Source: Paragorgia papillata (taxonomy: Eukaryota; Cnidaria; Anthozoa; Scleralcyonacea; Coralliidae). From it: a stretch of DNA of 64,000 nucleotides. This document shows, piece by piece, positions 45,170 through 57,805 of the stretch. The notes beneath the pieces were generated by a model that saw only the letters and a list, made by a program, of their open reading frames with translations, searched no databases and was not told the origin of the DNA. The stretch covers positions 2,593,001 to 2,657,000 of the forward strand of contig JAWNZC010000238.1 in assembly GCA_035771165.1 (NCBI GenBank), written 5' to 3'. Each line of letters begins with the position of its first letter. The stretch's first letter is position 1. The position numbers and the translations under genes were made by a program.

Positions 45170-45445
45170 AATGCACAAGGCACGACAAAATTTTCCCCAT
45201 TGCACGACAAAATTTTCCCCAATGCACGACAAAATTTTCCCCAGTGCACGACAAAATTTTCCGCAATGCACGACAAAATTTTCCCCAGTGCACGACAAAA
45301 TTTTCCGCAATGCACGACAAAATTTTCCCCAGTGCACGACAAAATTTTCGACGATGCACAACAACATGTACAACAATGAACTTAACAGTGCAGAACAAAA
45401 TTTACAGCAATGCACAACAAAGTTTAACCCAATGGACAACAAAAA
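45170..45445. repeat. 22-bp minisatellite
   Basis: About eight clean units of GCACGACAAAATTTTCCCCA plus two bases, then degenerate AATGCACAACAAAATTTA units. Produces overlapping spurious ORFs on both strands. Confidence 0.9.
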
Positions 45446-46033
45446 TTAATTGCTGGCTAGGATGTTTAAGGTCGATCGTAACATGCACTGTACTTATTTA
45501 AACTTTTCTACTATTTTATCCTATCTAACGCAGTATAAACGCCAGACTATTTTACTCTAACTCCAGCTGACAATTTTATATTCGTCAAAGAGAGAACCCT
45601 CCGTGCGTAGGCAGTGTTTTGGATAGAATAAAGTGAAAAGGTGGTAAAATTTATCACCTTTTCACTTTACTCAATAGTCTATGCTGACTATGCTAATATT
45701 TTTGGTAACAAAATACTGACGTTTCAGGCGGAACCCTCCACCAGAGTGTCAGAAAAAGAGCCTGGCGATAGAATAATCTAAATAAAACTTATAAAAGTGC
45801 CGTTTTTGACTTAAGTTAGCCTGCGTAGCTGGCGGTATTAGGGAGTTCAGGCAGGCTAAATAAGTCCCATGTCATGTCTTTCGCATCTCATTATCTATTT
45901 GTTATTGTTATTGTTATTTTGCTTTGATTGGCTAATTTTTCGCATCTCATTATCAATTTGTTATTGTCAGTTTTATCTGATTGGCTTATTTTTGGTCACA
46001 TGATTACCTTTCGTTATAGTCATTGTTTGTTTA

Positions 46034-46178
46034 CACTCTTTACGTTTCTCTCTGACGAAGGGCCTTCGCTCGAAACGTTAGATTCCTACGTTCTCTGTTT
46101 CGGCAGTATATCTAACCTAAGTTACTATATTTCGATTGTTGTTTAACACTGCCTACGCAGCACGCTACTTTTATTTCA
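46034..46178. repeat. dispersed repeat with CTCTGACGAAGGGCC hairpin, copy 2
   Basis: Near-identical to 5076-5216, ending in the same CTACGCAGCACGCTACTTTT tail. Confidence 0.6.
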
Positions 46179-47583
46179 CTATTTAAATAAGTCCCAAACT
46201 GCTTGTATAAATCGATACATAAGCAATACTTCAACTAACCGCAGCTTAATAATTGAAGAATTAAGCCACTACTTATATTATCCGCAGCTTATTTTCTCGC
46301 TGTTGTTTCCTTTGTATATATTACGAAATCCTTTTAGTTTACATTATATAAATCCTATTTTTTCAGGTGAAATGCGGTGATCAGTTAAAGTGTAGTGAAA
46401 GGTTCGCTCTGGGAGATATTTTATTATTAGTCAGGATATTTGTTACTGTTTTGTATTGTATTTTTGCATTGTGTTGTATTTTATCCAATTCATATATTAT
46501 AAAGAATAACTCATGATCAAGAAAATTCAAAAGAAATGAATGTTTAATCACTTGTGTCGTTGCCGAGATCGGATACAAATTTGTCCTCATTTACATAAAC
46601 TTATAATCGTTTTTCTTAGCTTAAACATGGCTTAAACAGCTTATACCTTGAAGATTGTTGATAAATCTGAACAATTAGATGTGCAGTGAATTGTCCCATT
46701 ACAGTTCGCTCGCTCATATTGTAAATAATTTCACGAGCGTTCCAGCCAATCAATTAAAAACTAAATACGTCACATGGATACCTCTGTAAACGCCATACAA
46801 AGTACGTAGCGGAATAGAAATGCTATATTTAACAAATAGAAAATCGCTTGCGTGTCTCTGTACTGTTGGTAGAAACACGAATGACCAACTTTTTTTCAAA
46901 ATTAGAAAATGTGCCCTTTTTCTTAATGTACCCTTTTCGTAGAAGTATGACATTGCTATTTGCTGTAGAAAAGAGTGATTGTGCCGTTGCCCGAGGGGTG
47001 ACGTAAAAGAGTTATAAAATATGATATAATGTAAGAACCAGCACATTGGCGCTACTTGAAGTATTCTATTTCTAAAAGAAATGCTGCTGACCAAGAAATT
47101 ATGTTAAAAACAAAATGGTGGTGATCAAATGGAAGTTAATACAACCGTTACAACGTTTTAAATATACAATTGATTTGAAAATAACCAAGGTGCCCCTTTT
47201 TCGCAGTGCCCCCCCCCCCCCCCCTAGTGCTGTAGTGCATTTTTTCCCCGGTTGAAATTACGTCATTCGTGTTTCTATCACAGTTCATAAAATAACAGGT
47301 GTCCTACGCACGCTCTGAATGGACGAGAGCCGTTTTCACACAGTGACATATTCTAGTATAGGTACTGTAATTGCTTGATGGTATTGATACAAATAAATAT
47401 CTAAGTAAAGGTTAGAGAATGGTCACGTGTGCTCTATGGGATAAAGAGTCCCGAGAATTATAAGATAGAAGGCCACGAGGAGCCGGATGTTTGCAACCAC
47501 GAAGAAGTTTCGATTTTAACTATAAATGTGTTTTTTTTGCGCCTAGCACGTTTACCAGATAATTCACTCTATAATAGACTACA

Positions 47584-48305
47584 GTAGTGACTCTATTGAA
47601 TTAATTAGTGACTCTATTGAATTAATTAGTGACTCTATTGAATTAATTAGTGACTCTATTGAATTAATTAGTGACTCTATTGAATTCATTAGTGACTATT
47701 GAATTAATTAGTGACTCTATTGAATTAATTAGTGACTCTATTGAATTCTATTGAATTAATTAGTGACTCTATTGAATTAATTAGTGACTCTATTGAATTA
47801 ATTAGTGACTCTATTGAATTCATTAGTGACTCTATTGAATTCATTAGTGACTCTATTGAATTAATTAGTGACTCTATTGAATTCATTAGTGACTCTATTG
47901 AATTCATTAGTGACTCTATTGAATTAATTAGTGACTCTATTGAATTCATTAGTGACTCTATTGAATTCATTAGTGACTCTATTGAATTAATTAGTGACTC
48001 TATTGAATTCATTAGTGACTATTGAATTAATTAGTGACTCTATTGAATTAATTAGTGACTCTATTGAATTCTATTGAATTAATTAGTGACTCTATTGAAT
48101 TAATTAGTGACTCTATTGAATTAATTAGTGACTCTATTGAATTCATTAGTGACTCTATTGAATTCATTAGTGACTCTATTGAATTAATTAGTGACTCTAT
48201 TGAATTAATTAGTGACTCTATTGAATTAATTAGTGACTCTATTGAATTAATTAGTGACTCTATTGAATTCATTAGTGACTCTATTGAATTCATTAGTGAC
48301 TCTAT
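47584..48305. repeat. 21-bp minisatellite with higher-order period
   Basis: Unit AGTGACTCTATTGAATTAATT, alternating with a GAATTCATT variant. A block with short units (GTGACTATTGAATT and GAATTCTATTGAATT) recurs at about 47691 and 48015, giving a higher-order period near 324 bp. Confidence 0.93.
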
Positions 48306-48895
48306 ATAGAGAGTTCACTGTGCTATGACAAAAGAAAACAAAGGATCTTTGCAGTGGACTCTATATAGAGCTCACTAGTATGTCTAATGTTGATGAATCA
48401 AAACACTATGGAATATAGAGCGTTGAAATACTCGATCGGGATTGGCTCGGGACTGCCCTTACTCCGAATGATTTTGCATTCTAATTAACTAAATTACTAA
48501 TTTATTAATTACACCCAGTATTTCTGGTTGCTCTAACCAGCCGATGCCTTACAATTATTTATGACTTTAAGATGCCGTTTAATTAGCCAGCTGCGCAAAA
48601 CGGATTCAGTCATAAAATCAAACGTCAACGCAACAAGAACATGTGGGATTAATTACCAGAAGTCTGGATTGTAGTAGTAAGGCCTACACCATAAGCACCA
48701 CCGCGCGCTCCACGCAACAGGATACTCCGCTGGTTCGAAATAAACGCCTGAGCAGGCGTCTTGTTCTTGTTGATGCTTTTAAAAAGATTAAAACTAGCGC
48801 AAGTAGGTATAGGCTGTTATCCCAATAAAAAAAAAATTTCCCATTTATTTATGACTTCAAGATGCAGCTAAAAAATTATCCGCAAAACGGATTCG

Positions 48896-49612
48896 GTCCC
48901 CCCAGTAGATTTGGACCCCCCGGTCCAAATCTCCTGGTAGATTTAGACCGGTGGGTCCAAATCTACTAGTTAATATGGACCCCCGTTGGCGGATTTGGAC
49001 CCCCCTTTTTAAACATTTTTTATACCCCAAACAACCCAGAAAACGATGAATATGTTACATTCATTAATTTTCATATCCAAAGCCAGTTATAAACCTCACA
49101 TAGTCGAGCTTATTGTGTTGCAATAGCGAATAAAAAACATTGTTGGGCGACATTTTCATAGTTCGAAAATTTGATTCGTTGACGTAGATGCATCAAATAA
49201 AATTCTATATTGCCAGTAACATTATCTAAATTCAAAAATCTTAACACTGTTATTAAACTGAGTAAGTACTGCAAAAAACTAGAAAGTTACCAAATGGAAA
49301 ATATGTATACAACTACAAGGATAAATAAACATCGCTAAAAATGGAGAGCGTGGAGATCGCTTTTACTAACTCTGGTAGTGGTTTCTATTTTACGGTTTGT
49401 GTTCTTTATCGCAAAAAATAAAGTGACAAAAAATGTTCAGACTGTTCGCTATTATGAATTTCGTTTATATTATTGTGTTCACACTACATATATTTAACTT
49501 TTGATGGGGGTCCAAAACCGCCAACGTGGGTCCATATTTACTAGTAGATTTGGACCCCCGAAGAGATTTGGACCGAGGGTCCGAATTTAGGGGGGGTCCA
49601 AATTAACTGGGA
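48896..49612. mobile_element. inverted-repeat element with GGTCCAAATCTACTAGT subrepeats
   Basis: Both ends hold several copies of GGACCCCC and GTCCAAATCTACTAGT in both orientations; the central 480 bp is AT-rich and non-coding. Interrupts the left duplicate block. Confidence 0.65.
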
Positions 49613-49942
49613 CACCGGCACAAAAGCTATCGGGATAGTATGGATAGGGGTCTTATTTCAAGCAAGAAGCGCTTGTTCGGGAAAGGAGCTTATACTCGGC
49701 AAGGGCAAGCGTGTAAAATGTCAAGAATAGAAGTTCTGTATCATTTTACCTTTAACTTTTGATATTTCTACAAAAATGACGTGACGAGAAATGTGATGAA
49801 CGTCGGCTTTAAGGTAGTAAATATTATCTGTTTGTTTAATTTCTTGCTAAAGAATAAAGACAAATGCTGAAGGTTAGCTGGACAAATGAACAAACAAAGG
49901 AATTAATATAGTTGAGGGAGGGAGGTTTGAAAGGAAGTTAAG

Positions 49943-50033
49943 AAGGAAGGAAGGAAGGAAGGAAGGAAGGAAGGAAGGAAGGAAGGAAGGAAGGAAGGAA
50001 GGAAGGAAGGAAGGAAGGAAGGAAGGAAGGAAA
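49943..50033. repeat. (GGAA)n microsatellite
   Basis: About 22 units here but only two to three at the matching site in the other duplicate (54040-54055). Confidence 0.95.
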
Positions 50034-50292
50034 CAAAAAAGAAACGAAACGAAAAGAAGGAAACATGTTTTTATGTTAGTTATGACGATTCCTACAGATT
50101 CCAGATTCCATTCCGGATTCTGGGTTTTCCAACCTACCAGATAGACCAGATATATCCCAATACGGCTGTTAGACTTTAAATTCTATATTTCCGGCAAAGT
50201 TTTGGATCAAAACACTATGATTTTTGAGGGTTCTATTCTATACAATTTTTTTATAATTCACATATGTGGTACAGAATTTAACGCTCTAAGTG

Positions 50293-50410
50293 TACAAGTT
50301 TCCCAAATGGCACAAACCTACAGACGATTCAGGGATACTTTAAATATGATTGCGTTTCACCGTACGCCAAGTATCCCTGAATCGTCAGTCTGTAAGTTTG
50401 TGCCATTGTA
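50293..50410. repeat. inverted repeat
   Basis: Arms AATGGCACAAACCTACAGAC, GATTCAGGGATACTT and complements; also in the second duplicate (54320-54410), where the left arm has lost bases. Confidence 0.7.
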
Positions 50411-51416
50411 ACGCGCAATTTAATCAGTGACGCAATGCAGCACGATCAAGCACGACTGTGCGCGTTGATAGAATGAATGACATGTACTAGGGCTTCTTAG
50501 CGCATCCTAGCAGCGCTACAACATGCTGGGACCTGTCCTAAAGTACAGATGGGGGTGGGCCGGAGAAAAAAAGGGGGGTGGGCCAAAAAAAGATGCGCAC
50601 TACTTTGGGGGTTGGGTCATGTCTAAATATATGCTTGAATTATTACGCAATTTTATTTCATCTCACTTTTAAATAACAGTTTCAGTTATATGATTCTGAC
50701 TTGTTGTCAACTTTATATACATAAAAGAAAGTTAAAAAGATGATGTACATTTTTGACATATGTCTGAAAATGTCCAAATGTAGTGTCTCAACCTGGAAGT
50801 AACTTTGAAAATAGTGCGCATCCACGTAGTATTAGTCAATATACTGTACATATACAGATATAAAATGGATAAAATGGCTTAAAAGATGAAAGAAAAATCA
50901 AAACTAAAAACTTTACTCCAAATTCATATTGTATTTTAACAGTATTACTATATACTTTATATACTTTAATAGTTAACTCCCCGAAGGGCTTTTCAGTACA
51001 ATCATTTACAATTATTTATAAATTATAAGTAAAATCTACGCTAATTAAATATTAAATGTATTTCTAAAGCTACTGAATACTACAAAGTCTAAAATAAATC
51101 CAAATTGAAGCATTAGGTGCTTTCCAAAGCGAGCAAATGTTCCTTAAGTGATATGGGTGATGGGTACTTGTTTCATATGTAATGTTTAAAACACGAGCAG
51201 CAGTGTTTTAGACTCGATTGAACACATTTCGTTTGATAATAGCAAAGATCTAAACTTTTTTCATTAACTCAACATGCACATGTGACGTTAAAATGTTTAA
51301 TTTGCATATCAAACAAACCTCAAGAACGAAGCAAGGAAACGAAAAACTGCAAAAGATGTTACTCTATCATTTTAAGTGTTCTTTCAAATAAGACAAACTT
51401 AATTTTCGTTTCATAG

Positions 51417-51740
51417 GCACTTTAAACACCATAACAAAATCATGCACTTTTTGGTAAATGTGATGCCGTTCACTGAGTAACTTTGTATTTTTGGTGTCAT
51501 TTTTAGTATGAAATAAAGCATTTCATATTTGCAGACGTTTAATGGGTTTTAATTTTGAACACACGACGAGACTTGAAAGCATACGCAAATTTGAAATAAA
51601 CTTGACCTTTCTGTGAATAATTCATTCAATAAGTCTCGGTGACAGATGAGGAAAATAGGGATCTATCTTAGTGCTCCTAAATATTAGTTTCGTTTTTAAG
51701 ATGGAAGACAAGAAATACGGGAGAAAAGAACGCTTGATGT
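51417..51740 (+). pseudogene. second copy of the ApeC 3' UTR without coding region
   Basis: Matches 53226-53530 over about 300 bp, including the AATAAA at 51512-51517 (partner 53308-53313). Upstream is an arm of the 16222-type element, not ApeC coding sequence. Confidence 0.65.
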
Positions 51741-52222
51741 GGTAGTAAGGCCTAACACCAAGCACCATCGCGCACTCCACGCAACAGGATACTCTGGTTC
51801 GAAATAAACGCCTGAGCAGGCGTCTTGTTCTTGTTGATGCTTTTAAAAAGATTAAAACTAGCGCAAGTAGGTATATAGGGTGTTAGGCATTCCAATAAAA
51901 AAAAATTTCCCATTTATTTATGACTTCAAGATGCCGTTCAATTAGCCAGCTAAAAAATTATCCGCAAAACGGATTCGGTCCCCCTTACATTTTCCCCTAT
52001 TTTTCAACTGTTGAAATATAAATTATGGCCATTCAGTCATAAAATAAAATGTCAACGCGACAAGAACCTGGGGGAATAATTTCCGGTGCGATAAAATGCA
52101 AGAACAAGCTTGCCAAAATCGGAAATAGAAAAATTAAAAGGATCCAGTAATTGATATTTGGCATCACAAATCAGATACTACCCAAGCCGTGTACAGTTGA
52201 AGAAGCGCAGTTGAGGAAGTAC

Positions 52223-52945
52223 ATGATGATGATGATGATGATTGGTTTTGTATTTGTTTCGGCGCTGGTTTTATCCATCAGTAATGGTCACCCGGCTAGT
52301 AGTAGTACATGGCCCAGTGGCCAGTATTGTTTGCCTATGCCTGATACTCAGCAATGTCCATGGGGTTGGGACAAAGGTTATAGGCATCATGATACAGAGG
52401 ATACCGACACCAAAAACCTAAAACACAGCCGCGTTCCTTACCTTTCCAAGTTTGGGAAAGAAATTGCATGGGCTTTCTGCTGCAAGAGGAATGATTACTG
52501 GTCCCAGTCCTACGTACCTTGGCCAAAGGGACAGTACTGCATCTTTCGTAAAGGAGGCTATTGTCCGCGGGGATTCAGTGAAGGGTCGATATATTGGGAC
52601 GACGAAGACGACAACAACCGCAACAGTTTTTCAGGGACTCTTCCTGACGGTGACTACAATGGAGACACCTTCATGTACTTTTGCTGTCGTGATGATGGAC
52701 CCCAAGTTATCCCAACCCAGGCCTTACCAACTTGTGATGGTTTGGTATTGATGAGATACCAAAAGACTTGTCCTAGCATGACTGACTACCAAGGACCGTA
52801 CACTGGTTATCTCGAATGGGACAATGAAGATTCAAGAAATAAAGATGAAAAAATTGGTGCATATCCTGATGGCGAGAAACTATCCGCCACAACTACCACA
52901 ATCAAAATAGAGTTTTGCTCATACAAATCGTGTAATACTTGTTAG
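52223..52945 (+). CDS. secreted ApeC (apextrin C-terminal) domain protein
   Basis: Single-exon ORF of 240 codons. The start is the first of six consecutive ATG codons; the frame is open upstream without another ATG. A hydrophobic signal peptide (IGFVFVSALVLSIS) precedes the mature part. Two WPxGQYC units follow (WPSGQYCLPMP...CPWGW and WPKGQYCIFRKGGYCPRGF), with DTED and WDDEDDNNRN acidic/Asn motifs, paired Cys (FCC) at the unit ends, and a third divergent unit (CPSM...LEWDNED...FCSYK). These are ApeC-domain hallmarks. ApeC proteins are secreted; in amphioxus members are reported to bind bacterial peptidoglycan and some cnidarian apextrins also carry a MACPF pore-forming part. No MACPF domain is present here, so a lectin-like or immune role is possible but unproven. 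The gene sits inside a duplicated block, and its 3' UTR has a second copy upstream. Confidence 0.87.
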   Translation: MMMMMMIGFVFVSALVLSISNGHPASSSTWPSGQYCLPMPDTQQCPWGWDKGYRHHDTEDTDTKNLKHSRVPYLSKFGKEIAWAFCCKRNDYWSQSYVPWPKGQYCIFRKGGYCPRGFSEGSIYWDDEDDNNRNSFSGTLPDGDYNGDTFMYFCCRDDGPQVIPTQALPTCDGLVLMRYQKTCPSMTDYQGPYTGYLEWDNEDSRNKDEKIGAYPDGEKLSATTTTIKIEFCSYKSCNTC

Positions 52946-53307
52946 AGACTAAACTCTCCCAAACATTCGGTTTGTTTCTTGGGTTTTTTTTGTTTTGTTT
53001 TTTCATTTTTAAGTAAAATAACTCAAATTATAATTCTAATATCAAAGCGAATCTTACTATGTCGAAATATGCTTAGGAATACTTAGTATAAGCATTTTAA
53101 TTTAGTTGCAATTGTCTTGAAATCTTAGAACTTGTAGCACCAACGAACACTGACATATTGTTCTAAGCTTTTCTAGATCAGTAGTGAATGTGTAATTGGA
53201 AAACATACAATCAGTCTTAAACTATTGCACTTAAACACCATAACAAAATCATGCACGTTTTGGTAAATCTGAGTAACTTTGTATTTTTGGTGTCATTTTT
53301 AGTATGA

Positions 53308-53313
53308 AATAAA
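53308..53313 (+). terminator. polyadenylation signal candidate for the ApeC gene
   Basis: AATAAA 363 bp after the stop codon in AGTATGAAATAAAGCATTTT, retained in the duplicate at 51512. Confidence 0.5.
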
Positions 53314-54767
53314 GCATTTTATAATTTATATTCCAGATGTTTAATTGGTTTTCATTTTCAACACATGACGATACAAAATCATGCGCAAATTTGAAATAAA
53401 CTTGACCTTTCTGTGAATAATTCATTCAATAAGTCTCGGTGACAGATATGAGGAAAATAGGGATCTATTTAGTGCTCCTAACCCTAAAAATTAGTTTCGT
53501 TTTTAAGATGGAAGGCAAAAAATACTCGAGAAAAAACGCTTATATATAGTCCGGCGCAGTGGCGATTATTCCAAAGAGAGGTGCCTATTCCGAAACCATG
53601 GAGGGACGCCTAGCTCCCGTTCCCACTATACTGGATAACTTTTTGTGCTGGCTTGAAAACCTCTCTTGTATAGTGTGAACAGACTATATAGGTATGCACG
53701 AAACGGCGCAAAAAGCTATCCAACACAAGATGAACCTCTTTCAAGATCACAACGACGTGCTCGGGAAAGGAGCTTATACTCGGCAAGGGCAATCGTGCAA
53801 AATGTCAAGAATAGAAATAAGTTCTGTATCATTTTACCTTCGCTTTTGGTATTTCTACAAAAATGACGTGACGTGAAATGTGATGAACGTCGACTTTAAG
53901 GTAGTAAATATTATCTGCTTGTTTAATTTCTTGCTAAAGAATAAAGACATTAATGCTGAAGGTTAGCTGGACAAATGAAAAAGCGAACGAACAAAGGAAT
54001 GAATAGTTGAGGGAGGGACGTTTGGAAGGAAGTTGAGAAAGAAGGAAGGAAACTGAAAAAAGAATCGAAACGAAAAGAAGGAAACATGTTTTTTTGTTAA
54101 TTATGGCGATTCCTACAGATTCCAGATTCCATTCCGGATTCCGGGTTTTCCAACCTACCAGATAGACCAGATATATCCCAATACGGCTGTTAGACTTTAA
54201 ATTCTATATTTCCGGCAAAGTTTTGGATCAAAACACTATGATTTTTCAGGGTTCTATTCTATACAATTTCTTTATAATTCACATATGTGGTAAATTTAAC
54301 GCTCTATCTAAGTGTACAAGTCTCCCAAATGGAACAAACGATTCAGGGATACTTTAAATATGATTGCGTTTGCCAAGTATCCCTGAATCGTCAGTCTGTA
54401 AGTGTGTGCCATTGCAACGCGCAATTTAATCAGTGACTCAAGCACGACTGTGCGCGTTGATAGAATGAATGACATGTACTAGCGCTTCTTAGCGCATCGT
54501 AGCAGCGCTACAACATGCTAGAACGACTATGCTATATACCTAAATTGGTAGTTTGCGGTTAGGACCTGATCTAAAGTACAGATGGATTATATATCATCAG
54601 AGTCGATCAAGATATAGTTTGGAAACTTGGCAAACTTCAAAGTAGTCTGCGAAACAGGCGGTTTTAAGCCAAGGGGTAGGGGTCGTGGGGTTCGGTCTAA
54701 CGCGGTAAGTGGAAATCTCTAAAGTCTAAACTATGGACAAAATATTAAATTTTAAATGTACAAGTCA

Positions 54768-55066
54768 ATAGGCGAATTTCAGAGCATTGCGCGCGCATCA
54801 TTTTGCAAAGGAATTGGCGGGCTCCCCACAAAGTGAGCTATCATTACCTTCAAATTATGAAGCTTAACCAACATTAAAACCACCATCTGATTGGACAACC
54901 TTTTAAAACGAATCCTCACCCCCATACCACCCCCCGGTAATCACGCCCCCCGGAAACCCTAAACCTAACCACAACCCTCTGGAAAAATGTGCCTCCTCTC
55001 AGACCGCCAGTTTTTTTGAAAAAATGATGCGCGCGCAACACCCTGAAACTCACCTATTCGATGACT
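54768..55066. mobile_element. MITE, GCGCGCGCATCATTTTG ends, copy 1
   Basis: Inverted ends ATTGCGCGCGCATCATTTTG and complement. The interior differs from the other copies after about 80 bp and holds C-rich repeats. Confidence 0.7.
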
Positions 55067-55968
55067 TGCACATCTTATTTTACCCGCCTTACCACTTTTA
55101 CCGCCATGCTACCCTTACCGCCATTTTTAAAAATGAATTCCCTACCCCCACACCACCAACCTAACCACAACCCCCCTGGAAACCCAGAATGTCACTTGAG
55201 TATCATGATAATCATCATATTCGTCTGTGTTAATAAATGATGATTATCGTCATTCTCAAGTGAGAGGACATGTTGCAGTGCAGCGGGTGTGTTTAGGAAA
55301 ATAATAAAGGGATGAAACACGAATTCTTCCTTGTTTTGAACATCGTTTTAAGCGCCTATAGGTATTAAAATTGTAAGACAATTGAGCGAAGTAGTTGTGA
55401 TGATTCATTTATCAAAATATGATCAAAATGATGCAAAATCTCAACTTTTAGCCGTGATTTTGCAGCTAAATTACATATCGTATTTTCGGGAGATGTGTTC
55501 CGCAAGTAGCTAGGACACTACATCATCGTTGACACTTTGGATAGCTACGAAATCCTACGATAAGCTTTTCGGATAAAGCGGGAAGTCTCAGGATTATTGA
55601 TTTATTGCACATTCATCTGACTCTGAGTTTCAGTATTCTAACGGTGGCTCCCGACGATACGAGATGTCCTGGCTGGCTTGCGGAACACATTCCACGTTGA
55701 ACGTTTGGTGTTTCATCCCTTATATTTTTTTTCCTCTCCCTCCCCCCCCCCCCCCCTTTCCCCCCGTTTTTTCCTTTTTTCCCGCTTCGGGTAACCGTTT
55801 TTCGTTTTTTTAAATCCCCTGCCACAGTCCCCCGCGCGTCTTGCGAGTCCAGCTCCCTGTGGCTTCGCAAGCTAACATCAAAGCGCCTACATCATGAGCT
55901 GTGATTTTATGTTGAGACGGTCCCCATCGTGCCCAAACCTTTTGTTTTTCGCTTAAAGGTAACCCAAA

Positions 55969-56212
55969 CGATAGAATTTCAGGTATTGCGCGCGCATCAA
56001 TTTGCGAAGGAATTGGTGGGCTCCCCACAAAGTAAGCAATGGCAAACAGACTTGCTAGTGAGCCAACAACAGCAGAATAACAGTGTTAACCATCCAGAAA
56101 CTGTATCTATACTTTGTTTATTTTAAACAGCATGTTTACTTTGAATGGAGCTTGCCAGTTTTTTTGAAAAATGATGCGCGCGCAACAGCCTGAAACTCAC
56201 CTATTGGACGAT
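55969..56212. mobile_element. MITE, GCGCGCGCATCA ends, copy 2
   Basis: Same ends as 54768-55066; interior GGGCTCCCCACAAAGTAAGC and onward matches 63150-63392. Confidence 0.75.
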
Positions 56213-56490
56213 TGCTTCGTTGTACCAAACGCACAATGACCTGACCGTGGACAAGTTTGCATAAACGTCAACAAAAAGATAGAACAAAGACTTTCGTCGA
56301 GTTTCCAAACCATTTCGCGATTGACTATTATATCATGTCCCTATTACACATCAACATATGTTGTATTGGGGTCAGCGTGTTGAGGCCAGAAAGTTTTGAG
56401 TACGAAAAAATTAAAACAATAAATACGCGTTCTGTTGCGTTGAATCTCTAAACTATAAACAAAAGTGTGGAAAAAAAGTAAGTTTGTCTA

Positions 56491-57197
56491 AGGCCCTGTG
56501 TTTACATGAAGCGGATTGACAGTCCAATCGGATCGAAAAACGCATGTGAAGTCAATCCGGGCACATGCTTATCATGGAGAATCCGATCTGCTTGGAACAT
56601 TGTTTTCGGTTTCGGAACACTATTTTCTGTGCTTCCCCCAATGTCTGCCATTTGGCACGACACGCACCAACTTCACTCACGCGTATCAAGTCATTTTCAA
56701 GGCAAACCGTGTTTAGATGACTCAGATTGGAGACATTCAAGTCGATCCTTGCTTGAATCTCAAGTCAATCCACTCCACTGCGTGGATTGACTTCAGCCAT
56801 CCCTTTCGATCAGATCGAAAACTTTCAATCTTCATGTAAACGAACATGCGAGATTTGACTTGAACACTTAATCCGCTTCATGTAAACACAACAAGGAGAA
56901 AGAACATGCGAGATTTGACTTGAACACTCAATCCGCTTCATGTAAACACAAAAAGGAGAAAGAACATGCGAGATTTGACTTGAACACTCAATCCGCTTCA
57001 TGTAAACACAAAAAGGAGAAAGAACATGCGAGACTTGACTTGAACACTCAATCCGCTCTTCATGTAAACACAACAAGGAGAAAGAACATGCGAGATTTGA
57101 CTTGAACACTCAATCCGCTTCATGTAAACACAAACAAGGAGAAAGAACATGCGAGATTTGACTTGAACACTCAATCCGCTTCATGTAAACAGGGCTT
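56491..57197. mobile_element. MITE with amplified 60-bp end repeat
   Basis: Inverted ends GTTTACATGAAGCGGATTGA and complement. From 56843 to 57190 six copies of a 60-62-bp unit carry GAACATGCGAGATTTGACTT, GAACACTCAATCCGC and TTCATGTAAACAC, i.e. the right end itself is repeated. Confidence 0.82.
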
Positions 57198-57805
57198 TAT
57201 GGCCACCTGAGGATGTTTCTCCTCTGGCGCTGTGATGATTTCCCAGCCATGTCTTCCTATGTTTTTATTTGTTTATGGCAATGTTTTATAAATAAATAAA
57301 TAAATAAAAAACATTAAAAAAATGATAAAGTAACACCTTAATGCTTATAGTTTTTCTTTGAGAACATAAGATGACATGCAAATAACCAACGGCATACGTC
57401 ACATTGGATGAGTTTACTGTAAAATTACCAGTGTAACCGTATGCTGTGGGTTATATACTGTTTAATAAACGAGCAGGAGTGTTTTATCAGATATAAAGAC
57501 ACGAGGCGAAGCCGAGTGTTTTTATATCTGATAAAACACGAACTGCGAGTTTATTGAACGGCTTCAAAAACGAACCACTTGGTAAGTTCATTGGCGTAGT
57601 AAGTTTGAAAAATAACCTTGTCTAAGCCGAGAAAATCAAAGCTAAAGTTTGTGTAAATCAGGAGGTATCTTTATCACATATAAAGACACTGATTAAACTT
57701 TAATTTCTTTTGAATTTTCCTCATGAATTATTAATGAGTTTTTGAATTGCATATCAAACAAATCTTAGTTTGTAAGATATAGAAAAATTGTATTTACAAA
57801 ACCTT

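Larger units (their letters stand above)
48540..54520. repeat. duplicated block around the ApeC gene
   Basis: 48540-48910 matches 51735-51990 (GAAATAAACGCCTGAGCAGG, then CGTCTTGTTCTTGTTGATGC). 49672-50530 matches 53755-54515 (GGGAAAGGAGCTTATACTCG and onward). The ApeC gene lies between the right-hand parts only. Confidence 0.8.
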
